A DNA stretch of 64,000 nucleotides from Paeniglutamicibacter terrestris (GCF_012271785.1 NZ_JAAWVT010000003.1:310001-374000); one strand, 5' to 3'; positions 17,103 to 29,230 are shown, counted from the stretch's first letter. The notes: generated by a model from the sequence alone, not told the origin. Numbers and translations: made by a program.

Positions 17103-17129
17103 TTGGCACTTGAACATGTCGAGTGCTAA
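17103..17129 (+). promoter_or_regulatory. CIRCE operator for HrcA
   Basis: TTGGCACTT - 9 nt - GAGTGCTAA. The right arm is a perfect match to the CIRCE consensus TTAGCACTC-N9-GAGTGCTAA and the left arm matches 7 of 9. It lies 65 bp before the hrcA start, as expected for HrcA autorepression. Confidence 0.9.
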
Positions 17130-17194
17130 CTCCGGTCCCGCGGGCCGGGGCACCGCCCGACCGCTGTGAACCGCTGTGTCAGGAGAAGGTGGGA

Positions 17195-18208
17195 ATGACC
17201 GAACCGCGCCGGCTCGAGGTCCTTCGAGCTATCGTTGAAGACTACGTGCAGTCACGCGAACCAGTTGGTTCGCGTGCTCTTTTAGAGCGCCACGATCTCG
17301 GTGTCTCGGCCGCCACCATCCGCAACGACATGGCCTCACTCGAGGAAGAGGGGCTCATTGTCGCCCCGCACACCTCCTCGGGCCGCATCCCTACCGAAAA
17401 GGGATACCGGCACTTCGTGGACCAGATCGGTGACGTCAAGCCGCTGTCCGGACCCGAACGCCGCGCCATCGCCGCCCTCTTGGAGGGCTCCCACGATGTG
17501 AACGATGTCCTGGAGAACACGGTGCGACTACTGGCCAGCATCACTCGGCAGGTCGCGCTGATCCAGGTTCCGCATTATTCCAACGCCACGGTCCGCCACA
17601 TCGAATTGGTTGGGCTCGGGGCAGGACAGACTCTGGTGGTCCTTATCGCCTCCAGTGGCAAGGTGGAACAACGCGTGATCCTGCTGCCCCGTACGGTGGG
17701 CGAGGACGATCTGGCGCGTCTGCGCTCGATACTGCTTACGGTTCTGGCATCGAAGCCGATCGCCGAGGTGGCCCGACTGGGTCAAGGCGCGATCGACCTC
17801 GTGGAACCGCGCCTGGTCGTAGCGGTGCGCATCATTACCGAGGTACTCGGTTCCCTGGCGCGAAATTCCTCGGTAGACCGCATCCTCACCGCCGGGACGG
17901 CCAACTTGTCCCGGTCTAATATGGATTTCCCCCTGAGTATTACCCCGGTGCTCGAAGCTCTCGAGGAACAAGTGGTGCTACTGCGCCTCTTTTCCGAACT
18001 CGAGCAGGACGCTCACGGTATTGCCGTGGGAATTGGCACCGAGAACCAATACGGTGCATTGACCGAGGCCTCGGTGGTTGCCACCGGCTACGGTCCGGGA
18101 GAGCAAGCCATGATTGGTGTGCTCGGCCCGACCCGCATGAATTACCCCACCTCGATGGCCGCCGTGCGCGCCGTCTCCCGCTATCTCTCAAGAATCCTGG
18201 CCGGTTAA
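17195..18208 (+). CDS. hrcA: heat-inducible transcription repressor HrcA
   Basis: A 337-residue repressor of class I heat-shock genes that binds CIRCE. The N-terminal winged HTH ([51 protein letters not shown]) and [16 protein letters not shown] are textbook. The GAF-like dimer domain follows, ending with [11 protein letters not shown]. An upstream in-frame start at 17123 exists, but ATG 17195 has GGAGAAGGTGGGA just before it and matches family starts. It is the first gene of an hrcA-dnaJ-rsmE operon behind its own CIRCE. Confidence 0.96.
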   Translation: MTEPRRLEVLRAIVEDYVQSREPVGSRALLERHDLGVSAATIRNDMASLEEEGLIVAPHTSSGRIPTEKGYRHFVDQIGDVKPLSGPERRAIAALLEGSHDVNDVLENTVRLLASITRQVALIQVPHYSNATVRHIELVGLGAGQTLVVLIASSGKVEQRVILLPRTVGEDDLARLRSILLTVLASKPIAEVARLGQGAIDLVEPRLVVAVRIITEVLGSLARNSSVDRILTAGTANLSRSNMDFPLSITPVLEALEEQVVLLRLFSELEQDAHGIAVGIGTENQYGALTEASVVATGYGPGEQAMIGVLGPTRMNYPTSMAAVRAVSRYLSRILAG

Positions 18209-18257
18209 TGCCTGCCGGGAATCAGTTTTTGACGTACGAAAGGACACAGCGAGCACT

Positions 18258-19397
18258 GTGAGCAGCCATTACGAAGTATTGGGCGTCAGCAAGGACGCTA
18301 CCAGCGAAGAAATCAAGAAGGCCTACCGCAAGTTGGCCCGCAAACTCCACCCGGATGTGAACCCGGGGGAGGATGCGTCTGAGAAGTTTAAGCTGGTCAC
18401 CCGCGCCTACGAGGTGCTGTCCGATGCCGAGAAGCGTGCCAACTACGATTCCACCGGCAACGAAAACGGCACCGGCCAGAGCGGCTTTGGCGGCGGCGGC
18501 TTTGGCGGCGGCGGCGGCTTCGGCGACATCTTCGAGCAGTTCTTCGGCGGCGGTGGCGGCGGTGCCCAGGGCCCGGCATCACGCACCCAACGTGGCCGTG
18601 ATGCCTTGATTACCGCGACCATTGACCTGGCCGATGCCGTTGCCGGCACCGTTTACCCGCTGGACATGGAAACGGCAGTCACATGCTCCGTCTGTGAAGG
18701 CAGCTGCTGCCGCCCGGGTACCTCCCCGGTCACCTGCGACATCTGCCACGGCGCCGGTCAGATCCAGCGCCCGGTACGTTCGTTCCTGGGTCAGATGATG
18801 ACGGTGGAGACCTGCGCATCCTGCCGCGGCTTCGGCACCACCATCCCGGATCCTTGCAACGAGTGCAACGGACAGGGACGTGTGCGTGAGCGTATTTCCA
18901 AGCAGCTGAAGGTACCTGCCGGCGTTGCCAGCGGAACCCGCATCCACCTGACCAATCAGGGTGAGGCAGGTCCCGGCGGTGGCCCCAACGGCGACCTGTA
19001 CGTGGAGATCGAGGTACGCCGACACAAGGTCTTCGAACGTGACGGTGTTGACCTGCACGCACGGATGAACGTTCCGATGACCGCAGCGGCTCTCGGCGCG
19101 GATCTGGATCTGGAAACCTTCGACGACATTCAGGTCATCGAGGTTGAATCCGGTGCTCAGTCAGGAGACACGGTCCGGCTTCCGGGTCTCGGTGTCCCTC
19201 GCCTGCGCGGTGGAAAGCGCGGAGATATCATCGTGCACCTGCAGGTTGAGACCCCCACCAAGGTTGATGCTGCACAGCGCGATCTACTGGAGCAGCTGGC
19301 CAAACTCCGCGGCGAAGAATTTGCCGAGGGCCGTTTGGACTCCAACGGTGGAATGTTCTCGCGCTTGCGCGGGAAGCTGGGCAACCTGGGCTCATGA
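18258..19397 (+). CDS. dnaJ: molecular chaperone DnaJ
   Basis: A 379-residue Hsp40 cochaperone of DnaK. The J-domain is residues 1-65 with HPD at 31-33; a Gly/Phe-rich linker is at 75-103. The zinc domain has four modules: C143/C146, C160/C163, C186/C189 and C200/C203. C-terminal substrate-binding domains follow. Oddity: the first module reads CSVCEGSC, so C150 replaces the second glycine of CxxCxGxG. The start is GTG. Located directly after hrcA, it is the actinobacterial second DnaJ (DnaJ2 type), without dnaK or grpE here. Confidence 0.95.
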   Translation: MSSHYEVLGVSKDATSEEIKKAYRKLARKLHPDVNPGEDASEKFKLVTRAYEVLSDAEKRANYDSTGNENGTGQSGFGGGGFGGGGGFGDIFEQFFGGGGGGAQGPASRTQRGRDALITATIDLADAVAGTVYPLDMETAVTCSVCEGSCCRPGTSPVTCDICHGAGQIQRPVRSFLGQMMTVETCASCRGFGTTIPDPCNECNGQGRVRERISKQLKVPAGVASGTRIHLTNQGEAGPGGGPNGDLYVEIEVRRHKVFERDGVDLHARMNVPMTAAALGADLDLETFDDIQVIEVESGAQSGDTVRLPGLGVPRLRGGKRGDIIVHLQVETPTKVDAAQRDLLEQLAKLRGEEFAEGRLDSNGGMFSRLRGKLGNLGS

Positions 19398-20197
19398 GCA
19401 ACCAGTGCTTTTTCCTGCCCGTCGGTGAGCTTGCCGACGCGCGCGTGGATACCGAGCTGAGCCTAGATGGTCCCGAGGGCCACCATGCCGTCACGGTCAA
19501 GCGCGTACACGCCGGAGAGCTCATTGATCTGGTGGATGGCACGGGTGTGCGAGCCGTGGTGGAGGTCGTGACGACTCATAAATCATCACTGACCGCCGTG
19601 GTGCGCGCCCTGGATGTTGAAGCGGCTCCGGCCGTGGGCATCACGCTGATCCAGGCGCTGGCCAAGGGGGACAGGGATCTGCAGGCCGTGGAGTCGGCAG
19701 TGGAATTGGGCATTAGTGCCGTACGCCCCTGGCAATCTGACCGCGCCATTGTGCGCTGGAACGAAGCCAAGGCATCCAAGGCGATCGGCAAGTGGGAAAG
19801 CACAGTGCTCGCGGCACTCAAGCAATCGCGGCGCACCTTCCTGCCCGAGGTGTTGCCGATGCTCACCACCAGTGCCCTGGCCAAGGACATCGAGGAACGG
19901 ACCGGTTCGGCCACCCCGACCCTGGTGCTCGTGCTGCATGAACGCGGCACCGCGCCGCTGGCTCAGGTCATCGATCAGTGGTTGGATGCCAATCCGGCAC
20001 TGCGTGATGCTAAGGGGACAACCCGAGGTGAAATCCAGCTGGTAGTTGGTCCCGAGGGCGGTATCTCTGATGCCGAGTTGGAGAAGTTCATGGCCGCCGG
20101 TGCCAAGGTCGCGCTCCTGGGACAACACGTCCTGCGCGCTTCAACCGCTGGCCCCGCAGCCCTGGTCTTAACTCGGCACCTGCTCGGACAGCTCTAG
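19394..20197 (+). CDS. rsmE: 16S rRNA m3U1498 methyltransferase
   Basis: A 267-residue SPOUT-class methyltransferase that modifies U1498 of 16S rRNA using SAM. The N-terminal PUA-like part includes [23 protein letters not shown]. The C-terminal SPOUT knot has [17 protein letters not shown] and [16 protein letters not shown], the diagnostic SAM-binding loop. It overlaps dnaJ by 4 bp (ATGA), so it is translationally coupled in the hrcA operon. Confidence 0.94.
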   Translation: MSNQCFFLPVGELADARVDTELSLDGPEGHHAVTVKRVHAGELIDLVDGTGVRAVVEVVTTHKSSLTAVVRALDVEAAPAVGITLIQALAKGDRDLQAVESAVELGISAVRPWQSDRAIVRWNEAKASKAIGKWESTVLAALKQSRRTFLPEVLPMLTTSALAKDIEERTGSATPTLVLVLHERGTAPLAQVIDQWLDANPALRDAKGTTRGEIQLVVGPEGGISDAELEKFMAAGAKVALLGQHVLRASTAGPAALVLTRHLLGQL

Positions 20198-20203
20198 ACA
20201 AAC

Positions 20204-20261
20204 AAAAAATGATCCCCGCGGGTTCTTAGCAATGTGCTGAGTTCCCGCGGGGATCATTTTT
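20204..20261. terminator. bidirectional terminator after rsmE
   Basis: AAAAAATGATCCCCGCGGG pairs with CCCGCGGGGATCATTTTT over a 21-nt loop. It serves rsmE and the convergent lipoprotein gene. Confidence 0.9.
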
Positions 20262-20270
20262 AGTATCTGG

Positions 20271-21197
20271 CTACTTGGTGACGGTGAAGTCCTTGGTTTC
20301 GGTACCCACGCGCTTACTCGAGGCCGAATCCATTCCCCAGGCGGTAACGGTGTAGTCCCCGGGGGCCAAAACATAGGTGAAGGAAAATTCGTTGTGTCCA
20401 AGACCTTTTTGTCCGGTACTTAGGGTGCCGGTGGCTACCGTTGAGCTCTTTGACGTGTCGGTGTCACGACGGGTGATTTCCCAAAACTCACCGCCGGTAT
20501 ACGTTGCGCTGACTCCATGGAAGGTCACCTCGCCGCTGGCGAAGCTGCTATTAAATTGTGGATCGATGATCCACAGTGGCGCGGCAAGTTTGGCATCACG
20601 GGCGAAGTTGTGGTCCAGCGGGATCTGGCCGAAGGCGTTGTAATCACTTTGCCCATCAACAAGAATTCTGACGCTCGGTTCCAAGCCCTCGGTCAATACC
20701 CCGGCATTTGACGCCGCAGCGGTTGCCGTGAAGACCAGCTGCGCAATGGAGCGCTCGGCCATGCCGTGATCTAGGGAGGCGGCGAAGGCCTTGGCCGCTA
20801 GATCGATGGTGATGACATTGTTTGAACTAATGGACGCGCCGACCGTGGCACTGGGACGCCAGGCACTGAAGTATTTAGGATCCGAAGGCTTTTCGGAGAG
20901 CATGTAGGACACGGCATCGGCCACCGGGTCGGCTGCCACAGGAACCGTAACAAATTCGCGGTACAGGGAAACCGTGGTGTCTTGCTCGCCGAGCCAGTAC
21001 ACCGGGATGTGGTCGGTGGTGTTCAGTGATTCCATCTCGACGCCGGAGAGCGGAGTGGAACTCTGGATGCTGGTGGCCGCTTGCGGCATGGAGAGCTGCT
21101 CGTTCGGAATAGCAATGCCACAGGCCGCGAGTGTGCCAAGCACCACGGTGAGTCCCAAGACCGCATATCGGGTCGGGGTGCGACGGGAACGGAACAT
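20271..21197 (-). CDS. lipoprotein with GerMN and Gmad2 domains
   Basis: A 308-residue exported lipoprotein. A signal peptide ends in the lipobox LAAC at C26. A GerMN-like domain (VYWLGEQDTTVSLYREFVTVP... VITIDLAAKAF... LVFTATAAASNAGVLTEGLEPSVRILVDG) is followed by a Gmad2 immunoglobulin-like domain (WIIDPQFNSSFASGEVTFHGVSATYTGGEFWEI). Such domains occur in spore-germination and cell-envelope proteins; here a cell-surface role is likely but unknown. ATG 21197 is chosen; an in-frame TTG at 21224 is possible but lacks a ribosome site. Divergent from phoH. Confidence 0.85.
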   Translation of the reverse strand: MFRSRRTPTRYAVLGLTVVLGTLAACGIAIPNEQLSMPQAATSIQSSTPLSGVEMESLNTTDHIPVYWLGEQDTTVSLYREFVTVPVAADPVADAVSYMLSEKPSDPKYFSAWRPSATVGASISSNNVITIDLAAKAFAASLDHGMAERSIAQLVFTATAAASNAGVLTEGLEPSVRILVDGQSDYNAFGQIPLDHNFARDAKLAAPLWIIDPQFNSSFASGEVTFHGVSATYTGGEFWEITRRDTDTSKSSTVATGTLSTGQKGLGHNEFSFTYVLAPGDYTVTAWGMDSASSKRVGTETKDFTVTK

Positions 21198-21614
21198 CGG
21201 TGAGTAAACACTCTCTTCAGGCAATGGTGGTTAGGTGAGACGGGAATAGTACGCCGCGCGGTGGGAGACGGCGCCAGCGTGCATTCCAGCTTGGCATAAC
21301 TTGACGGTCGGTAGGGTGCAAAAACCCCGGAACCGGTAGGACCGTTGTGTGATTGATATGTTGCGGTCGTAGTTGTGGCCAAATTGTTGACTAACGCTCT
21401 AGCTGGGCCGAAAATAGGCACCCAACCCCGTTCGATGAATAGTTTTTGTGATCCTCCGTCATCCTTGTCCGCTGCTGTGAGAAAGTAGCGAGGGTCAACG
21501 CCGGATCTGCTGCTGGCATTCGCGATAGGATTGGGCGAGTGCAGGGAACCATGGCCGCGGAGACACCGCTGATGCCATTTGCCCACACGGAATGCGGAGG
21601 GCTGCAACAGTCGT
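21198..21614. other. divergent control region between lipoprotein gene and phoH
   Basis: About 400 bp without a supported gene. It should hold the promoters of both flanking operons. I see no riboswitch-like or operator-like structure in it. Confidence 0.5.
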
Positions 21615-22730
21615 ATGGACCAACAAGTGAGCCAAGTGGGTCAACCTCGGGAAACCGAGACGCTGATCCAATTCGACAGTTCAGATCAAATGCTCGCCAC
21701 GCTCGGCGCCCACGACGAGTTGTTGCGTGTGATCTCCGGAGCCTATCCGCTAGTTGGGTTGCACGTTCGCGGCAACGATCTGCGGCTTAATGGCGATCCC
21801 GGCCAAGGGCAAAAGGCCCTGCGGGTGATCTCAGAGGCGCGCACGCTGGCAGCCAACGGCACCCGCGTCTCCGCCCAAACCATCGAGCAATTGGTACGCA
21901 TGCTCGAAAGCGCCACAGCGGCCAATCCGCAATCGGTATTGGGCATGAAGATTCTCTCGGGGCGTGGCAAAGAAATCCGCCCGAAAACCGAGAACCAAAA
22001 GAACTACGTCGAGGCCATCGATGAAAACACCGTGATCTTCGGCATCGGCCCGGCAGGTACCGGCAAGACCTACCTCGCCATGGCCAAGGCCGTGGCGGCA
22101 CTCCAGGCCAAGGAAGTCAGCCGCATCATCCTGACCCGCCCGGCCGTTGAAGCCGGCGAGAAGCTCGGTTTTCTCCCCGGTACCCTCACGGACAAGATTG
22201 ATCCCTACCTGCGCCCGCTCTACGACGCGCTGCATGACATGATCGAACCCGATTCGATGCCCCGGCTCTTAGCCGCCGGAACCATCGAGGTGGCCCCGCT
22301 GGCCTACATGCGTGGACGCACCCTGAATGACGCATTTATCATCCTGGACGAGGCACAGAACACCACCCCCGAACAAATGAAGATGTTCCTCACACGCTTG
22401 GGCTTTGGCTCCAAGATCGTGATCACCGGGGACATCACTCAGGTTGACTTGCCCAGCGGTACCAAGTCCGGGCTGCGGGTGGTCACCGAGATCCTCGAGG
22501 GTGTTGATGACATCGCCTTCTGCGAACTTGATGCCACCGACGTGGTGCGCCACCGGCTGGTTGGCGCCATCGTTGGCGCATACGAGCGCTGGACCGTGCG
22601 TCAGGACCCCAACTTCAATCGTTCCGCCGCCCGCTCGCGGCGTCGGGCAGCAACGTCGAAAAACCCAGAGCACCGAACCGATACCAAACGTACGGGCAGC
22701 GCGCCCGCCAACCAGGAGCAGTCCCCATGA
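21615..22730 (+). CDS. phoH: PhoH-family ATPase (YbeZ-like)
   Basis: A 371-residue PhoH-like P-loop ATPase linked to RNA metabolism and, in many bacteria, to YbeY. Motifs are Walker A GPAGTGKTYLAMA, LTRPAVEAGEKLGFLPG, Walker B FIILDEAQNTTPEQMKMFLTRLG and GDITQVDLP. ATG 21615 is preferred, with GGAGGG upstream, over an in-frame TTG at 21579. The last 4 bp overlap ybeY, the conserved gene order, so the two are coupled. Confidence 0.94.
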   Translation: MDQQVSQVGQPRETETLIQFDSSDQMLATLGAHDELLRVISGAYPLVGLHVRGNDLRLNGDPGQGQKALRVISEARTLAANGTRVSAQTIEQLVRMLESATAANPQSVLGMKILSGRGKEIRPKTENQKNYVEAIDENTVIFGIGPAGTGKTYLAMAKAVAALQAKEVSRIILTRPAVEAGEKLGFLPGTLTDKIDPYLRPLYDALHDMIEPDSMPRLLAAGTIEVAPLAYMRGRTLNDAFIILDEAQNTTPEQMKMFLTRLGFGSKIVITGDITQVDLPSGTKSGLRVVTEILEGVDDIAFCELDATDVVRHRLVGAIVGAYERWTVRQDPNFNRSAARSRRRAATSKNPEHRTDTKRTGSAPANQEQSP

Positions 22731-23200
22731 GCGTAGAGGTTAACAACGAATCCGCGATCGCGGCGGATCTGGATCGGATCAGCGCACTGGGTCGCTCGAT
22801 TCTCGCCGCCATGTTTGTGCACCCGGAAACCGACGTCTCCATCATCTTGCTTGATGAGGAGCCGATGAGCGCCCTGCACGTGGAGTGGATGGACCTCGAA
22901 GGCCCCACCGATGTGATGAGCTTCCCGATGGACGAGCTGCGCCCGGGTACCTCCGGGGCACCCAGTGCCGCGGGAATGCTCGGGGACATCGTGATTTGCC
23001 CGCAGGTTGCCACCACCCAGGCCGCCGCGGGGGGTCACTCCGTGGAGGATGAAATCCTGCTGCTCACCACGCACGGCATGTTGCACCTCTTGGGCTTTGA
23101 CCACGAAGAGCCGGACGAAAAGGACGTGATGTTCGCCCTGCAGCGTCAGCTGCTCGAAGCGTTTCTTGGCCGCCCCGCACCCCGGGAGACGACAGACTAG
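22727..23200 (+). CDS. ybeY: endoribonuclease YbeY
   Basis: A 157-residue zinc-dependent endoribonuclease involved in rRNA maturation and ribosome quality control. The metal motif H-x3-H-x5-H is complete in HGMLHLLGFDH, and the family segment EGPTDVMSFPMDELRPG is present. It overlaps phoH at its start and the corC-like gene at its end, so these form a tight operon. Confidence 0.96.
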   Translation: MSVEVNNESAIAADLDRISALGRSILAAMFVHPETDVSIILLDEEPMSALHVEWMDLEGPTDVMSFPMDELRPGTSGAPSAAGMLGDIVICPQVATTQAAAGGHSVEDEILLLTTHGMLHLLGFDHEEPDEKDVMFALQRQLLEAFLGRPAPRETTD

Positions 23201-24510
23201 TGACCGCGATCATTCTCGCGCTCTGTGCCTTGGTGTTTATCATCGTGGCAGCACTGCTCACGGCCGCCGAATCGGCCTATCTGTATCTTTCGAGACAACA
23301 AGCCGAATCACTACGCAACGACTACGGCACCCCGGCTCTGGACAAAATTCTTGCCGACTCACTAAATCACACCCATGCCGTGCGGTTCTGGCGGATCTGG
23401 TTTGAGACGGCCTCCGCGGTCGCGGTGGCCATCCTCTACCACGATCGACTCGACAACATCTGGTGGGCGGGCCTACTGGCCACCATCACCATGGCGGCCG
23501 TCAGCTTCGTGCTGGTGGGCGTATCCCCACGGCGCTTCGGTCGCGGACACGCCGATACCGTGGTCCGCTATACCGCGCCACTGGTTCGCTTCCTCCGCGT
23601 GGTCCTGGGTCCGATTCCGAGCTGGCTGGTGAGCATCGGCCAGTCGCTGTCCCCACGTTCGGTCGCAGAAGATGATGGCTTCCTCTCCAAGGAACGCCTG
23701 CGCGATCTGGTGGATCGAGCCACCGAGGGCGACGAGCTGGAGGACGACGCGGCGGAGATCATTAACTCCGTCTTTGACCTGGAAGACACCTACGTCCGCT
23801 CGGTCATGGTGCCACGCACCGAGATGAAAACCATCGACAAGGGCCAGGGCCTGCGTACCGCCATGGATTTGTTCCTGGCCTCGGGCTGTTCCCGCATTCC
23901 GGTGATCGGGGAGGATGCAGATGATATTTTTGGCATCCTCTACCTCAAGGATGTGGCCTACAAGCTGCACCTGAACCCGCAATCGGTGGATCTGGTCGAG
24001 GATCTCTCGCGTCCGGCACGCTACGTGCCGGAGTCAAAGTCCGTGGCCGAATTACTTCCGGAGCTGCAGGGTGAATCCACCCATATGGCCATCGTCATTG
24101 ACGAATACGGCGGCACCGCCGGGCTGGTTACCCTCGAGGACCTGATCGAGGAAATCGTGGGCGAAATCGACGACGAATACGACCGCCAGGTCATCGACAT
24201 CGAAGAGGTGGGGGACGGCAGCTACGTGGTGCGTGCCCACGCCTCCATTGACGAGGTCGGTGAACTCTTTGACATCGAAATTGATGAAGATGAGGTCGAT
24301 TCCCTCGGTGGACTCTTGGGCAAGGCGCTGGAATCGGTGCCGGTGCTCGGCTCGCACGCCAGCTATGCAGGATTAGAAATGAAAGTCCTCTCGCTGAGTG
24401 GACGGCGCAACCGGATCGGTAAGATCCTGGTGCGCAAATCAGTTACGCAACCCCAGACCGGCGAAACTACCGCCGCCAAAGATGCAGGGCATCACAAGGA
24501 GTTATCATGA
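23200..24510 (+). CDS. CNNM/CorC-type hemolysin-family transporter protein
   Basis: A 436-residue membrane protein. The N-terminal DUF21 domain has about four hydrophobic helices (residues 1-150). Two CBS domains follow (about 205-325: [12 protein letters not shown]..., [34 protein letters not shown]), then a CorC_HlyC C-terminal domain ([31 protein letters not shown]). Relatives affect Mg2+/Co2+ efflux; the name hemolysin is historical. The start codon overlaps the ybeY stop (TAGTG). Confidence 0.92.
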   Translation: MTAIILALCALVFIIVAALLTAAESAYLYLSRQQAESLRNDYGTPALDKILADSLNHTHAVRFWRIWFETASAVAVAILYHDRLDNIWWAGLLATITMAAVSFVLVGVSPRRFGRGHADTVVRYTAPLVRFLRVVLGPIPSWLVSIGQSLSPRSVAEDDGFLSKERLRDLVDRATEGDELEDDAAEIINSVFDLEDTYVRSVMVPRTEMKTIDKGQGLRTAMDLFLASGCSRIPVIGEDADDIFGILYLKDVAYKLHLNPQSVDLVEDLSRPARYVPESKSVAELLPELQGESTHMAIVIDEYGGTAGLVTLEDLIEEIVGEIDDEYDRQVIDIEEVGDGSYVVRAHASIDEVGELFDIEIDEDEVDSLGGLLGKALESVPVLGSHASYAGLEMKVLSLSGRRNRIGKILVRKSVTQPQTGETTAAKDAGHHKELS

Positions 24511-25478
24511 GCCGGAACATCAAGAAGCCACAGATGCTGCCCACCGGAGGCTGGCCAGATGACTTCCGCGCCGGATTCACCTCCTTCGTGGGCCGCCCCA
24601 ACGCGGGCAAATCAACGCTAACCAACGCGTTGGTTGGCCAGAAGGTGGCCATCACCTCCTCCAAGCCGCAGACCACCCGCCACACCATCCGCGGTATCGT
24701 GCACCGCGCGGATTCCCAGCTGATCCTCGTTGACACCCCCGGGCTACACCGCCCGCGCACACTGTTGGGTCAGCGCCTCAACGACCTAGTAGCTGACACG
24801 CTCTCGGAAGTTGACGCCATCGGTTTCTGCCTGCCGGCCAACGAGAAGATCGGCCCGGGTGACAGGTTCATTGCCACCCAGCTGGCGCAGCTGCAAAAGA
24901 AGCCCATCGTCGCGATCGTGACCAAGGCCGATACCGTCGATCGCGCCGCATTGATGGCTCAGCTCATGGCCGTGACCCAGCTGGGCATCGACACCCTGGG
25001 CGAGGATGGTTGGGCAGCGGTGGTGCCGGTTTCGGCCACCGGTGACTACCAGGTATCCGAGGTTGCCGATGTGCTGGTGAAGCAGATGCCGCTGTCCCCG
25101 CCGCTGTACCCCGATGGTGAACTCACCGATGAGCCCGAGGCCAAGATGGTCTCGGAGCTGATTCGTGAGGCAGCGCTCGAGGGTGTGCGCGATGAACTTC
25201 CGCACTCGCTGGCAGTGGTGGTTGAGGAAATGATTCCGCGTGAGGGACGCCCCGAGGATAGCCCGCTGCTTGATGTACGAGTGAACCTCTACGTGGAGCG
25301 CTCGAGCCAGAAAGCCATTGTTATCGGCAAGGGCGGGGCGCGGCTGCGAGATGTTGGAACGCGTTCACGCAAGGCCATCGAGGCCCTTTTGGGTACCCGT
25401 GTCTACCTTGACCTGCACGTGAAGATCGCCAAGGAATGGCAGCGCGATCCCAAGCAGCTGGGCAAGCTCGGCTTCTAA
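24507..25478 (+). CDS. era: GTPase Era
   Basis: A 323-residue Ras-like GTPase with a KH domain that binds 16S rRNA during 30S assembly. G1 is GRPNAGKSTLTNALVG, followed by KPQTTRHTIRG (G2), DTPGLHRPR (G3) and TKADTVD (G4). The KH core is IVIGKGGARLRDVGTRSRKAIEALLG. It overlaps the previous gene by 4 bp (ATGA) and ends the phoH-ybeY-corC-era operon before a strong terminator. Confidence 0.96.
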   Translation: MSRNIKKPQMLPTGGWPDDFRAGFTSFVGRPNAGKSTLTNALVGQKVAITSSKPQTTRHTIRGIVHRADSQLILVDTPGLHRPRTLLGQRLNDLVADTLSEVDAIGFCLPANEKIGPGDRFIATQLAQLQKKPIVAIVTKADTVDRAALMAQLMAVTQLGIDTLGEDGWAAVVPVSATGDYQVSEVADVLVKQMPLSPPLYPDGELTDEPEAKMVSELIREAALEGVRDELPHSLAVVVEEMIPREGRPEDSPLLDVRVNLYVERSSQKAIVIGKGGARLRDVGTRSRKAIEALLGTRVYLDLHVKIAKEWQRDPKQLGKLGF

Positions 25479-25498
25479 GCGTTTGTAGTACCAGCTGG

Positions 25499-25540
25499 GG
25501 CCGTGGTGGCACGTAAGTGCCACCACGGCCTTCGAGTTTT
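25499..25540 (+). terminator. era operon terminator
   Basis: A 14-bp stem (GGCCGTGGTGGCAC, loop GTAA, and complement) is followed by TTCGAGTTTT. Confidence 0.9.
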
Positions 25541-25628
25541 AAGCTGCTTCCCGAACTTTGTGACAGTCCATTGCAATAATCGATGGTCGATGCCCGGTGA
25601 GTCACATATCCGGTGATACGGTGAACAA

Positions 25629-25685
25629 ATGCATTTCGGACTACTTCTACTAAGCCGCCGCGGCGAGACCCACACAGGACTCTAA
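25629..25685 (+). CDS. leuA leader peptide (leucine attenuator)
   Basis: A short frame, too small for ordinary gene finders: MHFGLLLLSRRGETHTGL. Four consecutive leucine codons (CTA CTT CTA CTA) include three CTA, a rare codon in high-GC actinobacteria, and a fifth Leu precedes the stop. It lies 83 bp before leuA. GGTGA sits just upstream of the ATG. Ribosome stalling here under leucine shortage would control leuA; leucine-rich leaders before leuA are known in Actinobacteria. I read the sequence directly; regulation is inferred. Confidence 0.8.
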   Translation: MHFGLLLLSRRGETHTGL

Positions 25686-25753
25686 AGCGTCCTTCGGCCG
25701 ACCCCTCGCTGCGGAGTCAAACATCGTCCCGGCCCACTTTCTCACCACCTTAG

Positions 25754-27508
<1,755 letters not shown>

Positions 27509-27537
27509 ACCAAGACAGCCGTTCGCGGCTGAACCTC

Positions 27538-27583
27538 GTGAGCGGGTGCACCTGCCAAAATAGTGGCCGGTGCACCCGCTCAC
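27538..27583 (+). terminator. leuA terminator
   Basis: A perfect 15-bp stem, GTGAGCGGGTGCACC with its complement, over a 16-nt loop, followed by GCATTTCTCT. Confidence 0.88.
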
Positions 27584-27608
27584 GCATTTCTCTGGGATCA
27601 TAGAACAC

Positions 27609-28361
27609 GTGGCACGATCAAGTTTTGCAGCAAAAAGTTACCGCACCCGCGGGATTATTCTGCGTACCCATAAGTTGGGTGAGGCGGATCGAATCATCAC
27701 GCTCTTGAGCCCGGAACTCGGCTTGATTCGTGCCGTGGCCAAGGGTGTGCGACGTACCAGCTCCAAGTTGGGGGCAACTCTTGAACCCTTCATGGAGGTC
27801 GACGCCCAGATTGTTGCTGGCCGTTCGCTGCACACCATCCTTCAGGCCCAATTGCGCCACCCCTACGGTCAGGCACTGGTGGCCGACTATGCCGCCTACA
27901 CCGCCGGCGCCGCAATGCTGGAAACCGCCGAACGACTCACCGACGCCGACGCCGAATCGATCGCCCCGCAATACCGCCTGCTGCACGGGGCCCTGGCCAC
28001 GCTGGCGCGCGGCGGTCATGAGCCGGGCACGGTGCTTGATTCCTATCTACTGCGCGCCCTCGCCACCGCCGGCTGGGCACCAAGCTTCAGCCACTGTGTG
28101 CGCTGCGGCGCGGTCGGCCCACATCAGGCCATCAATATTCCCCTCGGCGGGGTGGTCTGTCATGACTGCCGCCCCGCCGGATCAATCTCCCCGTCTGCCG
28201 CAACCGTCACGCTGCTCGCCGCCCTTTTGGACGGGCAGTGGAGCGTGATTGACGCGGCGGATGCCACCACCCGAGCGCAGAGTGCCACGGTGGTGGGCAA
28301 CTACCTGCAATGGCACCTGGAACGCGCCGTCAAATCCCTTAAACTCGTGGAGCGAAGTTGA
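27609..28361 (+). CDS. recO: DNA repair protein RecO
   Basis: A 250-residue protein that helps RecR load RecA on SSB-coated DNA. The N-terminal OB fold ([52 protein letters not shown]) and the zinc site CVRCG...CHDC in the C-terminal half are present. The GTG at 27609 is chosen because the earlier in-frame GTG at 27570 lies inside the leuA terminator. The stop overlaps the uppS start (TTGA), so translation is coupled. Confidence 0.93.
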   Translation: MARSSFAAKSYRTRGIILRTHKLGEADRIITLLSPELGLIRAVAKGVRRTSSKLGATLEPFMEVDAQIVAGRSLHTILQAQLRHPYGQALVADYAAYTAGAAMLETAERLTDADAESIAPQYRLLHGALATLARGGHEPGTVLDSYLLRALATAGWAPSFSHCVRCGAVGPHQAINIPLGGVVCHDCRPAGSISPSAATVTLLAALLDGQWSVIDAADATTRAQSATVVGNYLQWHLERAVKSLKLVERS

Positions 28362-29185
28362 GTAAAGCCATCAAGATCACCGGAAAACCAGGACCGAATG
28401 TCCCCGCGCTGCGCGCCGATGATGCAGCGATGCCAAATATCCCGCGCGAGTTGCTACCGCAACATGTCGCGATCGTGATGGACGGTAACGGGCGCTGGGC
28501 CAATGCGCGCGGTCTTGCCCGCACCGAGGGTCATCGCGCCGGTGAGGCGGCACTGTTGGACGTGATGGCCGGAGCGGTGCAGATGGGCATCAAGTATGTC
28601 TCGGTTTACGCGTTCTCCACCGAGAACTGGAAGCGCAGCCCGGAAGAGGTACGTTTCCTGATGGGCTTCTCCCGGGATGTGCTGCGTCGTCAGCGCGACA
28701 CCCTGAATCAATGGGGTGTGCGCATTCGCTGGGCGGGTCGAGAACCGAGGCTCTGGCGCACGGTGGTCAATGAGCTTAAGGAAGCCGAGCAGCTCACTGC
28801 CGGTAACCAAACCTGCCAGCTGACCATGTGCGTGAACTACGGTGGGCGCGCCGAAATCGCCGACGCAGTGAAGGCCATCGCCGAACAGGTGGCTGCCGGG
28901 ACGCTGAAGCCCTCACAAATTACCGAAAAGACCGTTGCGAAGCATCTGGATGAACCCGAGATGCCGGACGTTGATCTTTTCCTGCGCACCAGTGGTGAGC
29001 AGCGGACCTCGAACTTCCTGCTGTGGCAATCCGCCTACGCGGAAATGGTGTTTATTAACGAACTCTGGCCGGACGTTGACCGCACCACGCTGTGGGAAGC
29101 GGTGCGTGAATATGCCAGCCGCGACCGTCGGTATGGGGGAGCGGTAGACAAGCCGGCCAACGCGGCACCGACGACCGCGCCTTAA
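28358..29185 (+). CDS. uppS: isoprenyl transferase (undecaprenyl diphosphate synthase type)
   Basis: A 275-residue cis-prenyltransferase that makes the polyprenyl diphosphate lipid carrier for cell-wall synthesis. Family motifs: [17 protein letters not shown] (catalytic Asp), [15 protein letters not shown] and [30 protein letters not shown] start overlapping the recO stop. Product chain length cannot be told from sequence here. recO-uppS order is typical of Actinobacteria. Confidence 0.94.
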   Translation: MSKAIKITGKPGPNVPALRADDAAMPNIPRELLPQHVAIVMDGNGRWANARGLARTEGHRAGEAALLDVMAGAVQMGIKYVSVYAFSTENWKRSPEEVRFLMGFSRDVLRRQRDTLNQWGVRIRWAGREPRLWRTVVNELKEAEQLTAGNQTCQLTMCVNYGGRAEIADAVKAIAEQVAAGTLKPSQITEKTVAKHLDEPEMPDVDLFLRTSGEQRTSNFLLWQSAYAEMVFINELWPDVDRTTLWEAVREYASRDRRYGGAVDKPANAAPTTAP

Positions 29186-29230
29186 ATAGCGCTCGGTGGG
29201 TGTGCCGGGTGGCTCGTGACCCGTCGTGGG

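Noticed and set aside
18397-18582. Arg-rich frame opposite the dnaJ Gly/Phe region
   Set aside because: Product of the GGC/GGT repeat coding for the Gly-rich linker.
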